Below, in pieces: positions 18,331 to 30,247 of a stretch of DNA of 64,000 nucleotides. Each line of letters begins with the position of its first letter. Position 1 is the first letter of the stretch. Origin of the DNA: Enterococcus silesiacus (lineage in GTDB: Bacteria; Bacillota; Bacilli; Lactobacillales; Enterococcaceae). Below the pieces are notes generated by a model. It saw only the letters and a list, made by a program, of their open reading frames with translations. It did no database searches and had not been told where the DNA came from. A program made the translations under genes and the position numbers. The stretch spans positions 1,798,001 through 1,862,000 of the forward strand of contig CP013614.1 of assembly GCA_001465115.1 (NCBI GenBank), given 5' to 3'.

Positions 18331-18353
18331 TTGACGGCGGAATTGACGGCGGA
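18331..18353 (+). repeat. Tandem 11-mer pair upstream of the integrase
   Basis: TTGACGGCGGA at 18331-18341 and 18343-18353, the same 12-bp-period pair as at 17042-17064 and in the same orientation, 1289 bp apart. It lies in the integrase leader, 23 bp before the TTG start, so integrase binding here could also autoregulate its gene. Confidence 0.75.
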
Positions 18354-18536
18354 AAAAAATAACCGATATCATTTGTATTTTCTGCCTGTTTACCTAACAT
18401 ACAAATAAAACATCATGTTTTTCTCATTTTTTTTTATATATTCACAAAAAATTGAGAGAGGAAACTAATGATTTTCTATTGATTTTGTTATAAAAAACCA
18501 ATACAATGAACTCTGTTAGTAGATATTATTAAAATT

Positions 18537-18588
18537 AAAAAGTAAACATTTCTTATTTTATATAAAAATAAGAAATGTTTACTTTTTT
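18537..18588. terminator. Strong bidirectional intrinsic terminator
   Basis: A perfect 19-bp stem (AGTAAACATTTCTTATTTT and its complement, five-base loop) flanked by A4 on the left and T6 on the right. On the minus strand it ends the transcript of the frameshifted Mga-like gene (18683-20170) before the integrase. The 375 bp from 18308 to 18682 contain only the tandem repeat and this hairpin. Confidence 0.85.
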
Positions 18589-18682
18589 AATACACTATAT
18601 TTATTTATACATCATTTTTACACGTAGTTCTTATCAATATCTCCCTTGTTTGAGGGATAGATTGGATACCATATTTACTACT

Positions 18683-20170
18683 TTATAAAATAGAATTATC
18701 AATCTTCTTTATAATTTCTTCTTCAATTGCTGTACATATTCTACGTATCAAATGCCTATCAGAGAATGTCTGAACATAAACTCTTACTGGGTGATCAATT
18801 TCACCTGAATATAGTTTATCTGTAATATAAATATCTACAGTGCTATCATAAACATCAACTATTTCAACATTCTCTAAAAAATTTTTTTGACTATCCCTTT
18901 TAAAATATCGGCAATATAAACTTTTGAGTTATGAATATAGACCTTAACTCTCTGTGGTTGTCTTTTCTCTGTCTGTAATAAAATACTATAAATCATTAAG
19001 CATAGCTGGTTAATTACTGCATCTTCCTCATTTCCTTCAACTATTTTCTTTATAAAAGGATTTTCAGGATAGTTTTTCTTTGTCTCATAGAAAAAAAAGG
19101 TAACTTTCTCATTGATTTCATTTTCAAAGTTACTTTTTGAAAAATAGGTTTCTTCATCATATACATATAAAAACTTCCTCATATCAATAAAATTAAAATG
19201 AACGAACAGCAAAAAAGGAAACATTTTTTGTTGAACAAGGGAACGTAACTCTTCATTTCCCTCAAAAAATGATCCAGAATTAACTTTGTAAGAAAAACGT
19301 TACTTTTATCAAGCTTCTCTATTTGGTCTGTGTCCACTAAAAGATTCTCTTCTTGATATATATCTGGCACTATTAATTTAACACGTATACTAAAGAAAAA
19401 AATAAATTGTATTTCTTCTATTTTTTTTTCAATGTAAGGAAAGTTTTTCTCTACATAATTGGCTATATCTTTATAAAAATGTTCATAGTTACTATTTTCT
19501 TCAAATGCAATAGTCGTTGAAGTATCTATTGAATATCCTTGTATATTCCTAACTTTACTAATATACAATAATAATCTCATAAGACTTTTCTTAGCCGGAT
19601 CAAGATTATCTAAAAATCCTGAGGTCATTGATTCTTCTAGCGATACATAAGCATTCTCAGAAAAAAGCCATTCTGAAGTTGCGTATGAAAAAAACATAAA
19701 AAAAAAATTACGAATCATGTGTTCTTTCCCTGCAATACAATTGTTCGTCGTTAATTCAAATTCAAATATCCGTAACATTTTTTTCAGTTTTGATTTATTT
19801 CTAGAAAAAGTCGCTTGGCTTATAAAATATTTAGTACATATCTTTTCTCGATTGAGCTCTCCTTCTAAAAATAGTTCTTTAATCATTATAAATAAGGGTG
19901 CTCTTTCAAGATAAAAAAAAGCGGCATTTGTTAATGAAGTATCTTTCAACTGAATACTGTGTAGTGTTCCTGCTTTAGTATAATTAATTTCTAGCCTGTT
20001 CTCATTAAGATAAGGATTTTCCTGATACGAAAGTACTATCGATCGAATTGTTATGGCATCACCTCAACTAATTCTGAAAAGGTTACTGCGCCAGACGCGC
20101 GAATTAAGTAATCTAAAATTTCAATTTTTCTATTGTCACTTTGTTCAATAAACATTTTCATAAATTCCAT
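18683..20170 (-). pseudogene. Frameshifted Mga-like regulator (four pieces)
   Basis: Reading across frames gives a continuous Mga-like protein of about 495 residues, the same size as the intact one at 5494. Piece 1 starts MEFMKMFIEQSDNRK (ATG 20170, AAAGGG upstream) and stops at 20051-20053. Piece 2 resumes at ITIRSIVLSYQ and carries the Mga helix-turn-helix (EKICTKYFISQATFSRNKSK) to about 19224. Piece 3 runs MFPFLLFVHFNFID to a stop at 18874. Piece 4 continues NVEIVDVYDSTVDIYITD to the stop at 18683. Breaks 2 and 3 fall on homopolymers (T6 at 19224-19229; A6T7 at 18876-18888). Either recently inactivated or affected by sequencing error. Confidence 0.78.
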
Positions 20171-20352
20171 ACACCCTTTGCTACTAGATTAGCTATTCAT
20201 TTTATGCATCCAAAAACAATTTTACGAACAATCGGTGCTTTAGTAAAATAAGATCAATTACACAATGTAAGAGGCATTCATTGAAACATCTATTATTATT
20301 TTTTTCTAAAAAACATGATAAATCTATACTATTTTTACATCGATGTGAAAAT

Positions 20353-20382
20353 AAAAAAGCCTTAAAAAACAAAGGCTTTTTT
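20353..20382. terminator. Bidirectional terminator downstream of rlmCD
   Basis: Eleven-bp stem AAAAAAGCCTT / AAGGCTTTTTT with an eight-base loop. On the minus strand the stem ends in its own T run, terminating the rlmCD transcript that ends at 20443. Confidence 0.8.
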
Positions 20383-20442
20383 AGTCAATTTTTATTCATT
20401 GTGTCTACGATCACATCTTAATAATAGGTGTAATGTAGGCGT

Positions 20443-21810
20443 TTATTTTCGTTCTAACAATGATACCGACTCGATATGAGTCGTTTGTGGGAAATTATCC
20501 ACTGGTTGGACTTCTTTGACTTCAAAGCCACCTTCAACGAGTAAGGCAAGATCACGTGCTAATGTCGCTGGATTACAGCTCACATAAACAATTCGTTTAG
20601 GTTTTGTTTCAATCAGCGTTTTCACTAGACTTGCTTCTAACCCTTTACGTGGCGGATCAACGATCACAACATCTGGTTTGATATCATTTTCAATCATTCT
20701 TGGTAATGCTTCTTCAGCTAAACCTGCTGTAAAGGTTGCGTTGGTAATATCATTTAGTTTGGCATTGCTTTCAGCATTTTTTGCTGCTTCTTCAATGACT
20801 TCCACACCATAGACATGTTTCGCATCTTTCGCTAAAGTTAAACCGATCGTACCGATCCCACAATAAGCGTCTACAACGATTTCTTCACCAGTCAATGCTG
20901 CGTATTCTTTGACTTTATTATACATTACTTCAGTTTGTTGAGGATTTACTTGGTAGAATGAACGAGATGAGATTTCAAATTTCAAACCAAAAATCGTATC
21001 GATCATTTTATCTTCGCCATGTAAAAGAATCGTTTCATCCCCAAAAATCACGTTTGTCTTTTTAGCATTGACATTTTGCACGATGCTGACAACTTCAGGC
21101 AACGCTTCTAGAATGTCTGGAATGATTTTACTTGTTGGGAATAATTTTGGTGTTCTAGTAATTAGAACGATCATCATCTCACCAGTATGGTAGCCACGGC
21201 GAACGACGATATGGCGTAAGTTACCAGTGTTATCAGATTCGTTGTAAGGCTTGATGCTGTAACGTCTCATGATATCACGGATTTTGATGACTGCTTCATC
21301 GATTTTAGGATCTTGGATATAGAAATGTTCTAATGGAATTAGATCATGGCTATTTTTTCTGAAGAAACCAGTTTGTAGTTTGTCATCGATTTTTCTTACT
21401 GGAATTTGCGCTTTATTACGGTACCCCCAAGGATTGTTCATGCCTAATGTGCCCAACACTGGAACATCCGGTAATTTCGCTACACGTTGCATTACATTTT
21501 TCACTTGATCTGTTTTAAACGTCAATTGAGCCCCATAAGCTAAATGCTGTAACGGACTGATCCCAACTTTAGTAAAGTTTGCGTCTTTAACTGGGACACG
21601 GTCTTCGCTTGATTTTAAGATCGTCAAGACTTTGCCGTAGCCAAAGCTTTTGCCGACTTTCAAGACTTTGATTTCGATTTTTTCACCTGGCAAAGCATTT
21701 TCTATAAAAAGTGGGTAGCCGTCAACTTTGGCAACACCCATTCCTTCATGTGTCAGATCAATAATATCAACTTCGATTGTTTCATTTTTGTTCACTGGAA
21801 AATTATTCAT
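20443..21810 (-). CDS. rlmCD: 23S rRNA (uracil-C5)-methyltransferase RlmCD (RumA/TrmA family)
   Basis: A 455-residue SAM-dependent methyltransferase. N-terminal TRAM domain (about 8-65), central RNA-binding region, C-terminal Rossmann domain with VVDAYCGIGTIGLTLA (SAM binding), DPPRKGL and the catalytic Cys in VYVSCNPATLARDL. Gram-positive homologues methylate U747 and U1939 of 23S rRNA. The N-terminal Cys cluster that binds an Fe-S centre in E. coli RumA is absent: where C-x2-C precedes LQHL, this protein reads VGISPLQHL. AAGGAG upstream. Appears monocistronic. Confidence 0.93.
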   Translation of the reverse strand: MNNFPVNKNETIEVDIIDLTHEGMGVAKVDGYPLFIENALPGEKIEIKVLKVGKSFGYGKVLTILKSSEDRVPVKDANFTKVGISPLQHLAYGAQLTFKTDQVKNVMQRVAKLPDVPVLGTLGMNNPWGYRNKAQIPVRKIDDKLQTGFFRKNSHDLIPLEHFYIQDPKIDEAVIKIRDIMRRYSIKPYNESDNTGNLRHIVVRRGYHTGEMMIVLITRTPKLFPTSKIIPDILEALPEVVSIVQNVNAKKTNVIFGDETILLHGEDKMIDTIFGLKFEISSRSFYQVNPQQTEVMYNKVKEYAALTGEEIVVDAYCGIGTIGLTLAKDAKHVYGVEVIEEAAKNAESNAKLNDITNATFTAGLAEEALPRMIENDIKPDVVIVDPPRKGLEASLVKTLIETKPKRIVYVSCNPATLARDLALLVEGGFEVKEVQPVDNFPQTTHIESVSLLERK

Positions 21811-21919
21811 AAGTCGCTCCTTCTTTAATGCGCTTCTCTCATTCTAATGAAAAAATGCTAGAAAAGCAATAGAGAGATTGTTTCTATAGCTAAAAGAAGC
21901 AAAAATTAATTTTTTTGTT

Positions 21920-22561
21920 TTAATTGATTTCTGCTAGTTTATTTTCAATCAGCTTAATCACTTTTTTTTTTGCTTCTTCACTTTCGATAAAATCATACTT
22001 ATCTCCATCAATTTGGATTTTAGGACTCTCATTGTATGCTTCAAACCATTGTTCATAGCGACTATTCAATTCTTTATAATAATCATACAAAGCTGGGTCT
22101 TGTTCTACTTGCTCATACGGACGTCCTCGTCTTTGAATCCGTTCCAACATCTTAGGAAAAGATATTTTAATATGCACTAATAGATCTGGCCGCTTTTTTT
22201 GAGCTGCATACGGCAACTCTTGCAACATATTTTCTAATAAAGAATCATAGACTTTTACTTCTGTTTCATTTGCTCTACCGAGATCCGCATTTAAGTGAAA
22301 CAATAAAGAATCCTCATAGATCGAACGATCTAATACATTGTTCTCATGAGAGAGTGCTTGTTTGATACTGTCAAATCGCTTATTTAAAAAATAAATTTGC
22401 AGTAAAAATGCGTATTTTTTAGGATCTGCATAAAATAAAGGCAATACTTCATTATCATCAACGGATTCATAAAACGCATCTGATCCTAAATGTTCTGAAA
22501 TAATTTCTGTTAAACTAGATTTCCCTGCACCAATTGTACCTGCTAAAACGATCACTGCCAT
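21920..22561 (-). CDS. Deoxynucleoside kinase (dAdo/dGuo kinase family)
   Basis: A 213-residue salvage kinase. Walker A GTIGAGKSS at about 8-16, the DRS motif in LDRSIYEDSLLF (about 83), and the arginine-rich lid ERIQRRGRPYEQ (about 153), all typical of the dNK family that phosphorylates deoxyadenosine/deoxyguanosine. The pnuC gene lies 22 bp upstream on the same strand, so the pair probably forms a nucleoside/cofactor salvage operon. Exact substrate cannot be told from sequence. Confidence 0.88.
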   Translation of the reverse strand: MAVIVLAGTIGAGKSSLTEIISEHLGSDAFYESVDDNEVLPLFYADPKKYAFLLQIYFLNKRFDSIKQALSHENNVLDRSIYEDSLLFHLNADLGRANETEVKVYDSLLENMLQELPYAAQKKRPDLLVHIKISFPKMLERIQRRGRPYEQVEQDPALYDYYKELNSRYEQWFEAYNESPKIQIDGDKYDFIESEEAKKKVIKLIENKLAEIN

Positions 22562-22583
22562 CGAACTCCCTACCTATTATTGT

Positions 22584-23264
22584 TTATTTTTTTAATTTTA
22601 ACCAATGAATCATGCCATAAATAGAATTGATTGTATACATGCTATACATGACAAACAGAGCATAATCGCCACCAGCATGGGTCCCTGCTCTAAACCATAA
22701 GACTAGAGAGAAAATATTCCCTAATAGCCAAAAAACGAATTGTGACTGATATCTTTTGATCATCAATAGCATCGCAGTTGCCGACACACTAAATGTCACA
22801 GCATCAAGAGTCTGCTGAGCATCATTGACAAAGCCTAAAAGATAGTAGGCCGCCATACCAATGGACAGCCATACAAGTCCAGCATACAGCCATTGAATGC
22901 CTTTCAACGTTTTGACATCTGTCACATTACCAGATCCATCTTCGCTAACTTTTAACCAAGTATATAAACCTGTAATATCCATTATGATATAAAAGCTTTG
23001 AAGTAAAACTTCAGCATAAACACGGCTTTTGAATCCAAAATATCCTATGATCAGCGCACTTATAAAACCAAATATATAATTGCTCACTCTACCTTGAGCA
23101 ATCAGATTGACACAGATAATACCAGATAAACCGCCCACTAGAGTAATCCAACTAGATGGATTAAATAAGAACCCAACTAATTGCACACCAATCATTGTAA
23201 ATAAAAAAAGATAGTTTTTTCGTTCCCAACCTTTAAAATCATTAAGAATGAAATTTGAACTCAT
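22584..23264 (-). CDS. pnuC: Nicotinamide riboside transporter PnuC
   Basis: A 226-residue membrane protein with about seven hydrophobic helices (for example MIGVQLVGFLF, YIFGFISALIIGYFGF, FVFWLLGNIFSLVLWF) and the family signature WLLGNIFSLVLWFRAG with a C-terminal YTINSIYGMIHW. PnuC facilitates uptake of nicotinamide riboside, trapped afterwards by phosphorylation. The ATG at 23264 was preferred over a GTG 18 bases earlier because GAGAGG is better placed for it. Upstream of the deoxynucleoside kinase, probably co-transcribed. Confidence 0.88.
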   Translation of the reverse strand: MSSNFILNDFKGWERKNYLFLFTMIGVQLVGFLFNPSSWITLVGGLSGIICVNLIAQGRVSNYIFGFISALIIGYFGFKSRVYAEVLLQSFYIIMDITGLYTWLKVSEDGSGNVTDVKTLKGIQWLYAGLVWLSIGMAAYYLLGFVNDAQQTLDAVTFSVSATAMLLMIKRYQSQFVFWLLGNIFSLVLWFRAGTHAGGDYALFVMYSMYTINSIYGMIHWLKLKK

Positions 23265-23480
23265 TTCAAACAAACCTCTCACTTGTCCTGTTTATCATTT
23301 TCTGCAGAGATGACGACTTATTTAATTTACCTCGGTTTTATTCACAAGTCAATGAGAATCCTTCTCAACTATTGATTATGAGACATTTTTTATACAACAT
23401 ATTGTGTTTTTTAATTTCAAACATCTATATATTGTATATAGTTTGGTTTTTCATGCTTTAGTTATAACTAGAGGAACCAA

Positions 23481-23514
23481 AAAAGTATCTAAGACAAATC
23501 TGCCTTAGATACTG
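23481..23514 (-). terminator. Intrinsic terminator of dagK
   Basis: Ten-bp stem AGTATCTAAG / CTTAGATACT with an eleven-base loop, followed on the minus strand by T6. It ends the gat-dagK transcript 18 bp after the dagK stop. The gap 23265-23480 before pnuC has no gene. Confidence 0.85.
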
Positions 23515-23531
23515 ATTTTTATGTTGAACAC

Positions 23532-24590
23532 TTAACCAATTTTTCCATTATTGTCAATGTCTTCTTCAGTCAAACGTTCAACTTCTTTTACAAATTCTTT
23601 GCTTGTTTCAAGATACTCATCTTCTTCATCAGATTCGTCATTGTAATCGTCTAACACTGAACCCATGATCGCATTCGACGGTATCGCATCTGCATTGGCA
23701 AACATTTCAATATGCTGATGTAAATTCGTAAATTCCATCGGTGCATCGCCGCCATATTCTCCATCTAAATTGATCATCATACGACTGTTTGGCTCAAGTG
23801 TTTCAGCATGTAAATGACTAGTTTTTGTATAAATCAAACGGTTATCTTCAATATGTTTGCCACCATTTAACATCAGTGCTGCTAAATGTAAAATCTCAAA
23901 CACGTTAGCTGTTTTTACGATGATCAGAGAAAATTTTCCGTCATCGAGTTTTGCATCAGGTGCAATCTTTTCGAAACCGCCAACTGAGTTAGTCAATCCT
24001 AAGAAAAACATCGAAGCATTGCCTTCATAAACACCGTCATCGTATTCCATCCGCATTTTGATTGGTTTGACACGCGGTAACATTTCGGCTCCTTTGGCTA
24101 AATAAGCTAAGTAACCAAAAATACTTTTAAGTTCTGAAGGAACTTCATAGGTCAATTCAGTTAAATGACCACCAGCGGCAATATTGATAAAATAGCTATC
24201 TTGCGCTTTACCGATATCCATTTTGACGGTTTGATTTTTTTTGATAACTTCTGCGGCTTTAAGAATATTATCTCTAGGAATTTTTAATGCCCTTGCATAA
24301 TCATTGGTTGTTCCAGCAGGAATGATCGCCATAGACGGTCTTTTTTCTAAAGGAGCAATGCCATTGACGACTTCATTGATCGTTCCGTCGCCACCAGCTG
24401 CTACAATTAGGTCGAACCCTAATTCTGCAACTCGGCGTGCTTCATTTTTAGCGGAATTTTCTTCTGGAGTTGTCGCAAAAGCACTGGTTTCATAGCCGCA
24501 TTCTTCCACCACAGAAAGAATATCAGCTAGGTTTTTCTTGACTAACTCTTTACCTGAAGTTGGATTATAAATCACTCTTGCTTTTTTCAT
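23532..24590 (-). CDS. dagK: Diacylglycerol kinase (lipid kinase) DagK
   Basis: A 352-residue lipid kinase of the DgkB/YegS family, recycling diacylglycerol to phosphatidic acid at the membrane. N-terminal catalytic domain with NPTSGKE, the nucleotide motif GGDGTINEV (about 66-74) and IPAGTTNDYARAL; C-terminal beta-sandwich with LDGEYGG. It has a C-terminal acidic extension of about 40 residues (DDYNDESDEEDE). It follows gatB by 16 bp, as is usual in enterococci and other Firmicutes, so is likely the last gene of the gatCAB-dagK operon. Confidence 0.93.
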   Translation of the reverse strand: MKKARVIYNPTSGKELVKKNLADILSVVEECGYETSAFATTPEENSAKNEARRVAELGFDLIVAAGGDGTINEVVNGIAPLEKRPSMAIIPAGTTNDYARALKIPRDNILKAAEVIKKNQTVKMDIGKAQDSYFINIAAGGHLTELTYEVPSELKSIFGYLAYLAKGAEMLPRVKPIKMRMEYDDGVYEGNASMFFLGLTNSVGGFEKIAPDAKLDDGKFSLIIVKTANVFEILHLAALMLNGGKHIEDNRLIYTKTSHLHAETLEPNSRMMINLDGEYGGDAPMEFTNLHQHIEMFANADAIPSNAIMGSVLDDYNDESDEEDEYLETSKEFVKEVERLTEEDIDNNGKIG

Positions 24591-24606
24591 AATCTTTCGC
24601 TGCTTT

Positions 24607-26037
24607 CTAGCGTTTTGCCAATTCTTCTTGGAGCAATTTGTTTACAACGCCTGGGTTTGCTTGGCCTTTCGTTGCTTTCATGATTTGACCAACTAAAAAG
24701 CCAACTGCACGGTCTTTGCCGTTTTTAAAATCATCTACTGATTGTTGGTTATTATCTAATACCTCATTGATGATCGGTAATAATTGTGACGGATCAGATA
24801 ATTGAACGAAGCCTTTTGCTTCAACGACTTCTTTGGCATCGCCGCCATTTTCAATCAATTCTTTAAAGACCTTCTTAGCGATTTTAGAACTGATCGTACC
24901 ATCTTCGATCAATGTGATCATCCCTGCTAGGTTAGCAGGTGTTAATAATGTATCTGGTAACTCAATTTTTTCACTATTCAAGTAGGCCGAAACTTCACCC
25001 ATCAACCAGTTAGAAACTTGTTTTGCATCGGCACCTTCGTTTAATGCTGCTTCAAAGAAATCAGACATTTCTTTTGTTAATGTTAGAACCATTGCATCGT
25101 ATTCTGGCAGACCTAATTCTTTGATGTAGCGAGCACGACGAGAGGCTGGCATTTCTGGTAAACTGTGACGAACTTGTTCAATCCACTCATCATCGATCGC
25201 AAAACGTGGTACATCTGGCTCTGGGAAGTAACGATAGTCACTTGAACCTTCTTTAACACGCATTAATAAAGTTTTGTTGGTTGTTTCATCAAAACGGCGT
25301 GTCTCTTGTTGGATTTCACCGCCAGATAATAACACTTTTGCTTGACGTTTTTCTTCAAAGGCAAGACCTTTTTTAACAAAACTCATTGAGTTTAGGTTTT
25401 TAAGCTCTGCTTTTGTTCCAAATTCTTCTTGACCATAAGGACGTAAAGAAATATTGGCATCACAACGCATTGAGCCTTCTTCCATTTTCACATCTGAAAC
25501 GCCTGTAAAGAGGATGATTGAACGGATTGCTTCTAAATAAGCATAGGCTTCTTCTGGCGAACGCATATCCGCTTCTGAAACGATCTCGATCAAAGGCGTT
25601 CCTTGACGGTTCAAATCGACATAAGAATAACCGCCATCACCATGGATATTTTTACCAGCATCTTCTTCTAAATGCACACGTTCAATACGAATACGTTTTG
25701 TTTTACCTTCGACTTCAATGTCGATCCAGCCATCGTGACCGATTGGTTGATCGAATTGAGAAATTTGGTATGCTTTGGGATTATCTGGGTAGAAATAGTT
25801 TTTACGATCAAAATGTGTATCTTTAGAGATTTCACAATTTAGCGCAAGTGCTGCTTTCATCCCAAATTCAAGTGCTTGTTTATTCATAACAGGTAATACG
25901 CCTGGATAGCCCCAGTCGATCACATTCGTATTGCTATTTGGTTCTGCCCCAAAGTGAGCGGGTGCAGGTGAAAAGATTTTAGAGTTTGTTTTTAATTCTA
26001 CGTGGACCTCAAGTCCGATGACAGTTTCAAAATTCAT
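24607..26037 (-). CDS. gatB: Asp-tRNA(Asn)/Glu-tRNA(Gln) amidotransferase subunit B
   Basis: A 476-residue GatB: N-terminal kinase-like cradle ([33 protein letters not shown]) that activates misacylated Glu-tRNA(Gln) or Asp-tRNA(Asn), and the C-terminal YqeY-like tail domain (about 330-476; [18 protein letters not shown]). Its ATG overlaps the gatA stop by one base. Works with GatA and GatC in the cytoplasm. Full length, no anomalies. Confidence 0.97.
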   Translation of the reverse strand: MNFETVIGLEVHVELKTNSKIFSPAPAHFGAEPNSNTNVIDWGYPGVLPVMNKQALEFGMKAALALNCEISKDTHFDRKNYFYPDNPKAYQISQFDQPIGHDGWIDIEVEGKTKRIRIERVHLEEDAGKNIHGDGGYSYVDLNRQGTPLIEIVSEADMRSPEEAYAYLEAIRSIILFTGVSDVKMEEGSMRCDANISLRPYGQEEFGTKAELKNLNSMSFVKKGLAFEEKRQAKVLLSGGEIQQETRRFDETTNKTLLMRVKEGSSDYRYFPEPDVPRFAIDDEWIEQVRHSLPEMPASRRARYIKELGLPEYDAMVLTLTKEMSDFFEAALNEGADAKQVSNWLMGEVSAYLNSEKIELPDTLLTPANLAGMITLIEDGTISSKIAKKVFKELIENGGDAKEVVEAKGFVQLSDPSQLLPIINEVLDNNQQSVDDFKNGKDRAVGFLVGQIMKATKGQANPGVVNKLLQEELAKR

Positions 26038-27506
26038 TAGTCATTCCCCCCTAAGATCACAGGTTTTTTCGTATGGAAATCAGTCGCTTGTTCAAACGCA
26101 TACGCTGCTTTATACATTGTGCTTTCATCGAAAGCTTTACCAATGATTTGTAGACCAACAGGTAACCCTTCTGAGAATCCTGCTGGAATTGACATACCAG
26201 GTAATCCAGCTAAGTTAACTGGAATTGTTAGTAAATCATTCATGTACATTGTGATTGGATCATTGATATTTTCACCTAAACCAAAAGCGACAGTCGGTGA
26301 CGCAGGACCAATGATAATATCGTATTTTTCAAAGACATTATCAAAGTCTTGTTTGATCAATGTTCTTACTTGTCCAGCTTTTTTAAAGTGTGCATCATAA
26401 TGTCCAGCACTTAATGAGAATGTCCCAAGCATAATACGACGTTTTACTTCTATACCAAACCCTTCAGAACGTGAATTTACATACACATCTTCAAGATTTT
26501 TGACGTTTTCAGAACGGTAGCCATAACGAATACCATCAAAACGTTGTAAGTTTGAGCTTGCTTCAGATGAAGCGATGATATAATACACAGCCACACCATA
26601 TTTAGAATGAGGTAAGCTAACTTCTTCAACCGTTGCGCCTAAAGCTTTAAATGTTTCTGCTGCTTTAAGAACAGATTCACGAACGCCAGCATCGATACCT
26701 TCACCTAAATATTCTTTTGGTAAAGCCACTTTTAGGCCTTTGATGTCTCCTGTTAAACCAGCAGTAAAATCAGGTACAGAAGCACCGGCAGATGTACCGT
26801 CTTTTTCATCAAAACCGCTAATTGCATTCAATGCCAAAGCGTTATCTTTAACATTTCTCGTCAACGGACCAATTTGATCCAAACTAGAAGAAAATGCAAT
26901 CAATCCAAAACGAGACACACGTCCGTAAGTTGGTTTCATCCCAACGATTCCATTAAATGAGGCAGGCTGACGAATACTACCACCTGTATCAGTTCCTAAA
27001 GAAACCGGGATTTGTCCAGCTGCAACAGCTGCAGCTGAGCCACCAGAAGAACCGCCAGGTACTTTAGTATGATCCCATGCATTTTTAGTTTTCTTAAAGT
27101 ATGATGTTTCTGTACTTCCACCCATCGCAAATTCATCCATGTTTAATTTTCCAACAGGGATCATGTCTGCTTGATAGACTTTATCCATAACTGTTGCATC
27201 ATAAATCGGGTTGAAATTGTGAAGCATTTTTGATGCTGCTGTTGTTAAAATATCTTTGGTTACGATATTGTCTTTGATTCCGATCGGAATACCAGCTAAA
27301 GGATTTGATTCAGTGATCCCTTTAAGATCAATTGCTTTTGCTAATTCTAAAGCTTTTTCATCACTGATCGTAATAAATGAATCCACATCTTTTTCTGTCT
27401 CATTGATACGATTCAAGGTAGCTCGTGTTAAATCAGTTGCAGTGATTTCTTTTGAAACAAGTAAATCATGCAATTCTGTTAGTGACTTATCGTATAATTT
27501 TTCCAT
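26037..27506 (-). CDS. gatA: Asp-tRNA(Asn)/Glu-tRNA(Gln) amidotransferase subunit A
   Basis: A 489-residue amidase-signature glutaminase. The Ser-cisSer-Lys triad is visible: Lys in [11 protein letters not shown], cis-Ser in the Gly/Ser-rich [14 protein letters not shown] and nucleophile Ser in [12 protein letters not shown]. It frees ammonia from glutamine and channels it to GatB. The start overlaps the gatC stop by one base and the stop overlaps the gatB start by one base, giving tight coupling of the three subunits. Confidence 0.97.
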   Translation of the reverse strand: MEKLYDKSLTELHDLLVSKEITATDLTRATLNRINETEKDVDSFITISDEKALELAKAIDLKGITESNPLAGIPIGIKDNIVTKDILTTAASKMLHNFNPIYDATVMDKVYQADMIPVGKLNMDEFAMGGSTETSYFKKTKNAWDHTKVPGGSSGGSAAAVAAGQIPVSLGTDTGGSIRQPASFNGIVGMKPTYGRVSRFGLIAFSSSLDQIGPLTRNVKDNALALNAISGFDEKDGTSAGASVPDFTAGLTGDIKGLKVALPKEYLGEGIDAGVRESVLKAAETFKALGATVEEVSLPHSKYGVAVYYIIASSEASSNLQRFDGIRYGYRSENVKNLEDVYVNSRSEGFGIEVKRRIMLGTFSLSAGHYDAHFKKAGQVRTLIKQDFDNVFEKYDIIIGPASPTVAFGLGENINDPITMYMNDLLTIPVNLAGLPGMSIPAGFSEGLPVGLQIIGKAFDESTMYKAAYAFEQATDFHTKKPVILGGND

Positions 27507-27811
27507 TATGCACCAGCCTCCCCATTGTCGATAATTGCTGGCACTTTGATATAGCCATTTTCTGATTCAGGTACATTTTTCATTAACTCATCGCGATCCA
27601 TACCAGGTGTTGCTACGTCTTCTCTCATAACATTGATTGAGTGTGCAACATTTGAGGTAAATGGAACTCCTTCTGTATCTACTTCTTCTAATAATTCCAC
27701 CATGTCGATGATTTTGCCTAATTGTTCAGTAAAGTCTTTTAACTCCTCATTTGAAAAAGACAGTTTGGACAATTTGGCTACATGTGTTGCTTTTTCTTCA
27801 CTGATTGCCAT
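27506..27811 (-). CDS. gatC: Asp-tRNA(Asn)/Glu-tRNA(Gln) amidotransferase subunit C
   Basis: A 101-residue GatC, the belt-like subunit stabilising GatA-GatB. It begins [20 protein letters not shown] and ends with the typical [12 protein letters not shown]. The ATG at 27811 (AAGGG upstream) was chosen over an in-frame start ten codons earlier, which has no ribosome-binding site and is not conserved in the family. First gene of the gatCAB-dagK operon; its promoter should lie in 27812-28009. Confidence 0.95.
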   Translation of the reverse strand: MAISEEKATHVAKLSKLSFSNEELKDFTEQLGKIIDMVELLEEVDTEGVPFTSNVAHSINVMREDVATPGMDRDELMKNVPESENGYIKVPAIIDNGEAGA

Positions 27812-28009
27812 GGATACCCTTCTTTCCTTAGAAAAACTCACTCAAGAGTTCACTAGTTCATTTTTTTAACTGTTAACGACCTTTCTCGTTAAAAAGTAGC
27901 TTTTTTCTTATTCTATCATAAAATTATAAGTATTTTTGAGAGAGATGGAAGAAAATAGTCTGAAAATGTAAAAAATAACGCTAAAAATTCAATTTGTTTC
28001 GTTTTCAAG

Positions 28010-30067
<2,058 letters not shown>

Positions 30068-30247
30068 CTAATATTAAAAGCGGAACAAATCGTTTAATCC
30101 TGTAGGAAATTAGCATTGAAACGTTCTTTGTTTCACTGTTGATTTATCTATTTTCATAAGGATTGATTTGTGCAGCTAGATAAATATAACAGCAAACGGG
30201 CTCGTTTAACCTCATTAAAAATAGGCTTGAGACACTTTTTACCACAC

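Noticed and set aside
18308..18400. 31-residue N-terminal extension of the integrase from the ATG at 18400
   Set aside because: It translates the tandem 11-mers into a Pro/Ser repeat and lacks family similarity; the TTG at 18307 has a better ribosome-binding site and fits the conserved start.
27812..28009. Possible T-box or attenuator before gatC
   Set aside because: No T-box sequence (TGGN) context and no terminator/antiterminator pair could be drawn; it is probably just a promoter region.
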